Positions 57,801-64,000 of a stretch of 64,000 nucleotides of DNA are shown one piece after another; position 1 is the stretch's first letter, and the number at the start of each line of letters is the position of its first letter. Origin of the DNA: Mytilus edulis (taxonomy: Eukaryota; Mollusca; Bivalvia; Mytilida; Mytilidae); contig NC_092345.1 of assembly GCF_963676685.1 (NCBI RefSeq), positions 80,231,592-80,295,591 on the forward strand, in the 5' to 3' direction. A program made the translations under genes and the position numbers. The notes under the pieces were generated by a model. The model saw nothing but the letters and a program-made list of their open reading frames with translations, had not been told where the DNA came from and ran no database searches.

Positions 57801-59197
57801 GAACAACGACATCTGCACCTTAATATTTGTGACAATTTCCTTTGTAGAGAACAGTCATACTAAGTATCATAGTTTCTGTCAAAGTGTTTCAAAAGTTAAA
57901 GAAATGATAAGAGATAGACTTGATGATGGAGAGATAAAGATTACCTCATAGCTTCCCATATCAGCAGTCCAAAGTTTGTTATGTCAAAATTTACCCTGTT
58001 TTATAATGCGGATTTCTGTATCATTTTCTTTATTGAGGACTTGCCATACTGTAAAACAATAATCATCACCAGGGCACAGAACTGTTGAACCATCCTTTAA
58101 TAATGTTCCTGGTAACTGGTCAACTTCATAGTCCATGCTGCTATTAGATTCCTGTCTACTATTATCATGGTACCCACATCTGGTTTGTAAACTGTAAGCA
58201 TTTTCTGAAATTAAAATAGAAATTTGCACTTTAGAATTTTGTTAGGAAATTAAAGCTTTCACATTATATTGCTACATGTATTAGGAAATTACCTACTGGC
58301 CTCAGTCTGGAAAGTAACTCGTTAAGTTCCTTTATTATTGTTGGTAGAATATAAATAGAATTTGATAGTATCTTTGATCGATTTTTATATGCACAAATGT
58401 ATGACGTTATTATGTTTAAGATGGTGGTCCCTTTTACCCTTTAGATTGTTCATCTGATCCATTGAGACAGTGACTGCAATCATTTGGTGTTTGCCATCCA
58501 ACATAATTTACTTTTACTGAACGTATTGAGACAGCAAAATTATCCTTAAAGAGTATATACATGAAAATCAGGGCAACCAACCAAATAATCAAGGCATTTT
58601 TCCACCCATCTTTTTCTAGATATATCATTATGGTATAAAATCAGTACAGGGGAATCAGCTACAAGATATGAACAAAATTAAAATATGATTTTTTGTCTGT
58701 TTGTTCAATTATTAATGAAAGTGAAATAATGAAATAATAATTTTAGTTTAGTTGGCAGCCTTCAGGTCTAGACTAAAATACACATGAAATGCTGATACAA
58801 ATTATCGCCTACATGCATCATAAATTGTTTAGTTTAGACTTTTTATAATTTGGATATACGTTTCAATATATATGTTACAAGTCCAATGTGAGAATTTGAG
58901 TAAAATCAATGAACATGAATTTGACAGCTAAAGTCCCTTAAACATTTTAAGAAAAAAGACTTCAATATTTTAATTTCCTAATATGGTATATACTTGTGAG
59001 TTTCTTTTGACTACTGTCCCAGGAGTCCACCTTTTTCTTGGCTGTTATCTGTTTGTACTCAACATCAGTAACCTTGGTAAAGTTCTGGTTACAGAGATCA
59101 GTGTAACAACAACAAAAATTGTGACTAGTGGTGCCATCTATCCGTTCAATACAGTCTGACCGTGCACAGATATCATGTGATCCCACATTCAAACATC
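44334..59197 (-). CDS. BMPR2: type II BMP receptor serine/threonine kinase (5' end outside window)
   Basis: Exons in transcript order: 59197-58994, 58204-57995, 55353-55186, 52307-51747, 50838-50669, 50083-49936, 47976-47840, 46569-46437 and 45802-44334. All have GT-AG borders and matching phases. From 58204 on they encode about 997 residues; human BMPR2 has 1038. In order: a cysteine-rich activin-receptor ectodomain with CCCYGNLCN, one membrane span ([20 protein letters not shown]), and a kinase with VAIK lysine, [11 protein letters not shown] and MAPE. A ~490-residue tail carries KRRVKTP near its end, a motif also near the C-terminus of vertebrate BMPR2; this long tail separates BMPR2 from activin type II receptors. 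It binds BMP-like ligands and phosphorylates type I receptors. The extra ectodomain exon at 58994-59197 is odd (see findings). The signal-peptide exon is not identified. Confidence 0.85.
45920..46410 (-). repeat. SINE-like dispersed repeat in BMPR2 intron
   Basis: GTCCCAAGTCAGGAGCATG, GTTTGAATAGTTTTACATTTG and TCATTGGCAATCATACCACA match 23140-23440. It ends about 25 bp from the donor of the neighbouring exon. Confidence 0.65.
46437..46569 (-). CDS. BMPR2: BMPR2 exon: kinase C-lobe end
   Basis: Encodes [20 protein letters not shown] and [10 protein letters not shown], the conserved last helices of type II receptor kinases. Phase 0 start, phase 1 end. Confidence 0.9.
47120..47525 (+). repeat. 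truncated copy of the 2.1-kb repeat element
   Basis: Shares TTTCTAAACGGTTT/CCTAAACTGTTTGGACC, CAATCCCAACCTTCCTTTTG and the end ATACGACCACAGGTCGTATA with copies at 29777 and 59746; only the 3' part is present. In a BMPR2 intron. Confidence 0.6.
47840..47976 (-). CDS. BMPR2: BMPR2 exon: kinase subdomains X region
   Basis: Too short to stand out as an open frame. Acceptor TTGATTTTAG, donor GTAATT. Encodes [20 protein letters not shown], then [17 protein letters not shown], the usual BMPR2 segment between the helices. Confidence 0.9.
48090..48360. repeat. dispersed repeat related to 43470-43745
   Basis: Shares AAATTAACAACGTTGCCATA-like and GCTCAAGCAAGAAAATCAAT-like strings with 43590-43725. In a BMPR2 intron. 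Confidence 0.5.
48434..49705. mobile_element. 1.27-kb dispersed element with GTGAGC inverted ends
   Basis: Starts AGGCTCTCAAGAGCCTGTG then TCGCTCACCTTGG, and ends GGCCCTTCGGGCCAGGTGAGC. Inside, two ~500-bp direct repeats (about 48655-49140 and 49156-49640) share GGGGCAGCAACCCAA, GCCATGGTGGCCATCTTGG and TCACGCCACACA. No coding frame. In a BMPR2 intron. Confidence 0.6.
49936..50083 (-). CDS. BMPR2: BMPR2 exon: activation segment end and helix F
   Basis: Acceptor TTTTTTTAAG (AAG rather than CAG), donor GTAAAG. Encodes [20 protein letters not shown] to [18 protein letters not shown]. Confidence 0.9.
50098..50121. repeat. (TA)n microsatellite
   Basis: About ten TA dinucleotides, 15 bp upstream of the BMPR2 exon acceptor. 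Confidence 0.7.
50150..50482 (+). repeat. deleted copy of a retroelement 3' end
   Basis: 50157-50325 matches 56990-57155 (TGTTGTCAGGTCATTAAAG…) and 50345-50480 matches 57575-57715 (GCCAGCTGAAG…); the middle is missing. In a BMPR2 intron. Confidence 0.65.
50669..50838 (-). CDS. BMPR2: BMPR2 exon: catalytic loop and DLG
   Basis: Acceptor TGTTTTCAG, donor GTAAGT. Encodes [18 protein letters not shown] and [10 protein letters not shown]. Catalytic Asp of HRD and metal-binding Asp of DLG are present. Confidence 0.9.
51747..52307 (-). CDS. BMPR2: BMPR2 exon: transmembrane segment and kinase N-lobe
   Basis: 561-nt phase 1-1 exon. A ~25-residue hydrophobic span is followed by basic residues (CLVSKK). 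The ATP-loop region reads [11 protein letters not shown], then the VAIKMF lysine, [17 protein letters not shown] with the helix-C Glu, and [10 protein letters not shown]. Only the middle glycine of the usual GxGxxG loop is kept. Confidence 0.9.
52825..55119. mobile_element. 2.3-kb inverted-repeat element with 15-bp repeated motif
   Basis: Ends CGGCCTAGCCAAGATCAG (52825) and its reverse complement (to 55119), extended to about 30 bp, with TTA flanking both sides (52822-52824 and 55120-55122). A 3-bp TTA duplication fits PIF/Harbinger elements. Six copies of GTCTACGGACAAGAC or its complement lie at 53375, 53542, 53893, 54067 (inverted), 54394 (last base differs) and 54511. Two ~351-bp units lie around the first three. 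No transposase frame. In the BMPR2 intron before the transmembrane exon. Confidence 0.75.
55186..55353 (-). CDS. BMPR2: BMPR2 exon: second half of ectodomain (membrane-proximal copy)
   Basis: 168-nt phase 1-1 exon, acceptor TTATTTTGTAG, donor GTAAGA. Encodes [14 protein letters not shown] and [11 protein letters not shown], the signature end of type II receptor ectodomains, then a short stalk. Confidence 0.85.
55826..55932. repeat. ~107-bp hairpin element
   Basis: GTGGAATAGTAAATTTATTG pairs with CAATAAACTTACTATGCCAC across a loop with GACTACGCCTCA. The loop resembles that of the hairpin at 11339-11478. Confidence 0.7.
56100..57068 (+). pseudogene. reverse transcriptase fragment (Penelope-like or related)
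   Basis: A frame open from about 56100 to the stop at 57066-57068. The part from the ATG at 56289 alone is 259 residues. It contains [18 protein letters not shown] and [11 protein letters not shown], the core catalytic segments of a reverse transcriptase, then a [17 protein letters not shown] C-terminus. The N-terminal fingers are lost. It lies antisense within a BMPR2 intron and is followed by a ~650-bp 3' tail shared with other copies. Assignment to Penelope-like elements is from motif resemblance only. Confidence 0.7.
57069..57725 (+). repeat. 3' tail of the reverse-transcriptase element
   Basis: Continues from the stop codon. The segments also seen at 50150-50482 (+ strand) and 17525-17685 (inverted) show it is part of a dispersed family. 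Confidence 0.6.
57995..58204 (-). CDS. BMPR2: BMPR2 exon: first half of ectodomain
   Basis: 210-nt phase 1-1 exon, acceptor TTAATTTCAG, donor GTAAAT. Encodes RCGYHD…, [18 protein letters not shown] and IIKQG, matching the C-x-…-CYxxW pattern at the start of type II receptor ectodomains. Confidence 0.85.
58434..58628 (-). other. orphan open frame with signal-anchor-like start
   Basis: The ATG at 58628 has an in-frame TGA five codons upstream. Residues 10-27 are hydrophobic ([17 protein letters not shown]), followed by a short polar part with two cysteines (DCSHC). It lies between two BMPR2 ectodomain exons. The only good donor (GG/GTAAAAG) leaves phase 2, which would break the frame of the next BMPR2 exon, so it is not simply that gene's signal exon. 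It may be chance. Confidence 0.25.
58994..59197 (-). CDS. extra BMPR2-type ectodomain exon (upstream copy)
   Basis: 204-nt phase 1-1 exon, acceptor TATATTTCAG, donor GTATAT. Encodes [16 protein letters not shown] and [18 protein letters not shown], an intact second half of a type II receptor ectodomain, paralogous to 55186-55353. It lies upstream of the first-half exon 57995-58204, with no membrane or kinase exon between. Its own first half is not found in the remaining 4.8 kb of the window. Confidence 0.75.
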
Positions 59198-59745
59198 CTG
59201 AAATATAAAATAAACTTATGCAGCATTACGGTCAAAACAGAGATATGTCTCACTTTTTTTGTAATTTTGATAGCATAATGCAATTGCTGAAATCAAAATT
59301 GCAATATATTCAAACATGTGAACTAAGCAAAAGTCTCCATGAAAAGGAGATGTGCTAATGCTTATACAACTTCATAAAATATCACTGACCTATACTAGTG
59401 GTTCCCAATCAACTGACCTAATCACAAACTAGTACATTGTTAACATGGCTAGAAACAGCATACTTAGGTCTTGCTTTTTTCACTTCATGGAAGCGAGACA
59501 AAATCAACAAGGTGTAAAATACTTATATTTCAATCAATTTAAAAATTGTGGGTCAGTGTGACCTTATTTTGATGCAAGCTGTTATACCCCTCCCGAAAAT
59601 GTTATGAGTGAATGCATAACTCTGATTATAAAAAAAATTAACAAAGAAAGGACAATATAGACAATAAAGACATCATCTTCTGTGGAAGAACTTCTCTTTG
59701 ATATGTTCTATTTCTTCGATTTCTTTATAACTCTGCATATTACAA

Positions 59746-61934
59746 CCAGGTGCTCCGCAGGGCGCAGCTTTATACGACCGCAGAGGTCGAACCCTGAACA
59801 GTTGGGGCAAGTATGGACAAAATATTCAAGCATGATACAGCTCTGAATTTGGATTGTGATCAAATTTTTGACATTACATGGTTTTTTTTTACACAAAACA
59901 AATGTCAAGATTTTACAAATCAATTAAAGATTTCTTCTTCAAACTTTTTAAATCTAAAATTAAATAGTTGACACAGCATAGGTTTCTGACACAGAATGAA
60001 TGTGGTCTAATGAACTTAAAAGTTTTTTTTTGCCTTTGAGCAATTCACTATGCTGTTGAATATTAATCCTCTCAAAAAAATGTTTGAAGAAATTTTCTTT
60101 TTATTTATGAAATCTGAAATGAGAAAAATTTAAACCCCCCCTTTTTTTCACATCCCCGTTTCCCTTTTTCCAAAACTGATATCAATTCAAATTTCTAATG
60201 GAGTTTGCAACAATAACTACTCTTTTAAATACATCATAAAATATTAAAATGTAAAATAAAGTGCTTGTTATCACTGAATGGTAAAGATTGGTTGGTAGTA
60301 AAAGTGAATATACATTGTTTATTGTATAAAACAATAAAAAAAACTTCATCAGCAACATTTTATATTGGCAAATTTCCAATGAAGTTATTTACATAAATTT
60401 ATTGGCAAATAAAAATAGAAAATGACATCATAGTCATGTCTGGCAAATTTCCAACATATATTATCAACTACTATTCTATACAAAGAAAGATAACTCCAAT
60501 TGAAAATTAATTGCTATTGCACAATATTGTGCAATTAGATATTTCTTGCTATTGTGCAATACTGTGCAATTGAAAATTTCTTGCTATTGCACAATACTTG
60601 ATATGGAATCCTGATTTGGACCAACTTAAAAACTGGGCCCATAATCAAAAATCAAAGTACATATTTAGATAAAGCATATCAAATAAGCCCAAGAATTTAA
60701 TTTTTGTTAAAATCAAACTTAGTTTAATTTTGGACCCTTTGGACCTTAATGTAGACCAATTTGAAAACTAAAAACATTTATTCAATTTTTGATGAAATCA
60801 AACAAAGTTTAATTTTGGACCACCATTTGGACCAATTTGAAAACTAGGCCAATAATTAAAAATCTAAGTACATTTTTAAATTCAGCATATCAAAGAACCC
60901 CAAGGATTCAATTTTTGTTAAAATCAAACTAAGTTTAATTTTGGACAATTTGGACCTTAATGTAGACCAATTTGAAAACGGGATAAAAAATTAAGAATCT
61001 ACATACATAGTTAGATTCGGCATATCAAAGAACCCCAATTATTCAATTTTTGATGAAATCAAACTAAGTTTAATTTTGGACCCTTTGGACCTTAATGTAG
61101 ACCAATTTGAAAACGGGACCAAAAATTAAGAATCTACATACATAGTTAGATTCGACATATCAAAGAACCTCAATTATTCAATTTTTGATGAAATCACACA
61201 AAGTTCAATTTTGGACCCTTTGGGCCCCTTATTCCTAAACTGTTAGGACCAAAACTCCCAAAATCAAACCCAACCTTCCTTTTATGGTCATTAACCTTGT
61301 GTTTAAATTTCATAGATTTCTATTTACTTATACTAAAGTTATGGTGCAAAAACCAAAAATCATGCTTATTTGGGCCCCTTTTTGGCCCCTAATTCATGAA
61401 CTGTTGTTACCTCAACTCCAAAAATCAATCCCAACCTTCCTTTTGTGGTCATAAACCTTGTGTTAAAATTTCATTGATTTCTATTTACTTATACTAAAGT
61501 TATTGTGCGAAAACCAAGAATAATGCTTATTTGGGCCCTTTTTTGGCCCTTAATTCCTAAACTGTTGGAACCAAAACTCCCAAAATCAATCCCAACCTTC
61601 CTTTTGTGGTCATAAACCTTGTGTCAAAATTTCATAGATTTCCAGTCACTTAAACTAAAGTTATAGTGCGAAAACCAAGAAAATGCTTATTTGGGCCCTT
61701 TTTGGCCCCTAATTCCTAAAATGTTGGGACCAAAACTCCCAAAATCAATCCCAACCTTCCTTTTGTGGTCATAAACCTTGTGTAAAAATTTCATTGATTT
61801 CTATTCACTTTTACTTAAGTTAGAGTGCGAAAACTAAAAGTATTCGGACGACGACGATGACGACGACGCAGAAGACGACGCCAACGTGATAGCAATATAC
61901 GACCAAAAAATTAAATTTTTTGCGGTCGTATAAA
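59746..61934 (+). mobile_element. ~2.2-kb non-autonomous repeat element, copy 2
   Basis: Same order of blocks as 29777-31846. Perfect 14-bp inverted repeats TTTATACGACCGCA (59769) and TGCGGTCGTATAAA (61921-61934) are seen. A conserved ~23-bp lead (CCAGGTGCTCCGCAGGG) lies outside the left one in both copies. A GAC-rich tract precedes the right end. No coding frame. Confidence 0.75.
60510..60599 (+). repeat. 34-bp minisatellite, ~2.5 units
   Basis: Same unit as 30339-30600 (TTGCACAATA…TGTGCAATT) but far fewer copies. Confidence 0.75.
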
Positions 61935-61939
61935 AACAA

Positions 61940-63130
61940 ATGTGCTCTTTATCCTTATTTTCTAGATATGTATATATGCTATCTGAATATTTTATCTAAA
62001 CTGTTTTGTCAGGGGGCTTTTGTCCTAACCCCAATAAAGCCTTTTTCATAAAAATATAATGCCACTTTTACTAAAGAACTGATATTATTTGTTATAATGA
62101 CATGCATTATCATAGTTTTGTGGAAGTGATATAATTGTATATGCATTTTTAAAGTCATCTATTAACCTTGTCTAAAAAGTGGTATTCCCAACTATATTCC
62201 CCCACATACTATGTGGAAATAAGTGTATACATTTATTATATAATTCAGTTTGTTGACATGATGACTCAGACTATAGTGTTCAATAGTATTGATTGTAGTA
62301 CATACCAGACTGATATGGATTTTTAACAAACTTCTAAAGCATGATTCATGCACAGTATACTGTACAGCTAGATTAGCTGACAATACCTCCCAATTACTCT
62401 TGTCCTATGTAAGACTATTTATAAGTTTACTATCAGTTACTATTGTTCAATTTTGCACTTTAATTTATTGCACCAATTTTTTACAAATGAATGTTAGGGA
62501 AAAGGGGGAATATCATTATTGATGAGTTTTTTGTAAAAAAAAAAGAAAGAAATTGTTTGGTGACAGATAGCAAAATTATAAATTTAAAAAAAAATCAAAC
62601 GCTTAATATTTTAAAGAATGGAGTTGACAACGTTACCACAAAAAAATTTAATATAAAATAAAACTTTTAATTACCATATATGCACATGATTACCAAAAAT
62701 ATTTGGTAATAATACACACAAATAAAGAGTAATCTGATGTTGAAGCATCAACATCATGACTTTATTATAGACTTCAAAGATAGATTTCTAAATCTTATAT
62801 GCTTATTGGACCTGAATACGAAATCCTTGCCTTTGTATCACATTTGGTTTATGGGCGGTCATAAGACTATTGGATGAATTTTAATTTATTACAAGTTTGA
62901 GCTAGAAACTTGTGCTGCTAAGAGTAATTCTGGTGCCATCTCTTTCATTGCTGTTTCTTCATCTTCAAGTCACAGCAAGGACTTCAATGTAGTGCAAAAA
63001 AAAACCTTCCATACTACAAGTTTAAGACAGCGCTTGCCCTTAGCACTGGTATGAGCAGAATTATTGGCATATAGACGATCCTGCCACAACTGTGTATTAA
63101 AGAACAAAGCCATTGAGTAATTATTATCAA
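61940..63130. other. intergenic AT-rich sequence
   Basis: No exon, RNA gene or bounded repeat recognised; specifically searched on the - strand for a cysteine-rich BMPR2 ectodomain exon and none was found. Confidence 0.4.
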
Positions 63131-63136
63131 TACAAA

Positions 63137-63341
63137 CAATCTTATGACTGCCTGGACAACATTCAATCTTATGACTGTTTCTACATCATACAATCTTATC
63201 TTATGACTGTTTTTATTTCATACAATCTTATGACTGTTTCTACTTCAAAGAATCTGAAGACTGTTTCTACATCATACAATCTTAGGACTGTCACTACTTC
63301 AAACAATCTTATGACTGTCTCTACATCATACAAACTTATAA
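63137..63341 (+). repeat. 27-bp minisatellite, 7 units
   Basis: Unit CAATCTTATGACTGTTTCTA followed by CATCATA. Units start at 63137, 63164, 63191 (with 5 extra bases), 63223, 63250, 63277 and 63304. Because 27 is a multiple of three the open frame through it repeats a nine-residue NLMTVSTSY unit; there is no sign it is a gene. Confidence 0.85.
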
Positions 63342-63344
63342 AGG

Positions 63345-63565
63345 GGGTCTCACTGGGGAATTCCGATCCCGGACCTCCGCTTACTGTTTTGTCAGATTCC
63401 TGTATCCTACTTACACTATTAACGTAAGCAATTCTCGTTTTTTGTCATGTCCCGGGTCCCGCTAGACCCCATTTCCTGTTTTCACGACACAATAATTTGA
63501 CTTTCACGTGTCACGCTTACAAAAAATCGGCAATCCTGCGTCAGGCTGAGACCCCAATGAGACCC
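63345..63565. mobile_element. 221-bp MITE with GGGTCTCA ends
   Basis: GGGTCTCACTGGGG at the left and CCCCAATGAGACCC at the right are inverted repeats. The interior is GC-richer than its surroundings. ATAAAG occurs near both ends but not directly adjacent, so no target duplication is claimed. Confidence 0.6.
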
Positions 63566-63569
63566 ACAA

Positions 63570-64000
63570 TAAAGTTCCTGTAATTTTTTGTAGAATCTGA
63601 TTCAGTTTGTAGAATCTAACTGTTGTGTCAGAACTATAGCTGTAAGGAAATGAATACCTATTAAAGATACAAATCAGTCACAACTTGAAAGGTCATTTTT
63701 GTCTAACGTTTCACTCACCAGCCAAGGATTTAATGAGAAGAAATAGCAGATAAAATTATCTTAAACCTGGCAAAGTAAAATTACATAATAGTCAAATCAT
63801 TATGCAATCAATGTAGGGTTACAAAGGGGATTTCCTGTTGAAAAATAGTTGAGTACAAATTTAAAAAGTGGGGAAAAAATGTGTTTTGTCAGTAGAAAAT
63901 TCAGGTTTTAGGTTAATTATTTTTGCTGCATTAGACTTTAGAATTTTGGCAGATAGAGAATCAAAGTATCGTCCCCATGATCATAGTGTCCTCCTATAAG
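63570..64000. other. AT-rich sequence at window end
   Basis: No feature recognised. Confidence 0.35.

Noticed and set aside
59781-59796. GGTCGAACCC resembling a tRNA B box
   Set aside because: No A box at the right distance and no cloverleaf; it is part of a dispersed repeat.
62937-63118. Minus-strand reading with LWQDRLYANNS and AKGKRCLKLVVWK
   Set aside because: Short, frame broken, not recognised; possibly repeat-derived but not enough to call.
59200-64000. Possible first-half ectodomain exon matching 58994-59197
   Set aside because: Minus-strand acceptor candidates (for example near 63640 and 63840) were read in all frames; none encodes the expected cysteine pattern.

Overview
The window is nuclear DNA from an animal, most likely a bivalve mollusc of the mussel (Mytilus) type. 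Three things point there: AT-rich sequence, split genes with GT-AG introns and bilaterian gene families, and a dense load of dispersed repeats that I recognise as mussel-like. The species call rests on recognising those repeats and is an inference; no database was searched.

Layout. Positions 1-4340 hold the 3' exons of a tandemly duplicated Ly-6/three-finger (LU domain) gene on the + strand. A single-exon B-box plus beta-propeller (TRIM/NHL-like) gene lies on the - strand at 8056-9366. A five-exon mitochondrial-type methionine-R-sulfoxide reductase B gene runs from 14465 to 25472 on the + strand (predicted 187 aa), and its introns are packed with small mobile elements. From 25.5 to 32.5 kb there are only repeats and transposon-derived blocks. 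A complete tyrosine-recombinase retrotransposon (Ngaro/PAT type, - strand, 32676-37659) has gag, RT-RNase H and recombinase frames and split direct repeats. It sits inside one arm of an older palindromic Tc1/mariner-like element (32509-38614). From 44334 to 59197 on the - strand lies a type II BMP receptor (BMPR2/wishful-thinking type). It has ectodomain exons, a transmembrane/N-lobe exon, four further kinase exons and one large exon for the long cytoplasmic tail. The right end (59.2-64 kb) holds repeats again.

The host genes are unrelated to each other: a GPI-anchored surface protein, a B-box protein, a redox repair enzyme and a signalling receptor. The most notable points are these. (1) The BMPR2 gene carries an extra half-ectodomain exon upstream with compatible 1-1 splice phase, suggesting a tandem double ectodomain. 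(2) The msrB introns hold a family of tiny 24-47 bp palindromes with 6-7 bp target-site duplications. (3) A 2.3-kb inverted-repeat element in a BMPR2 intron carries six copies of a 15-bp near-palindromic motif. (4) The retrotransposon is very recent: its repeats are identical, its frames are open, and its internal repeat junction reproduces its own circular junction.
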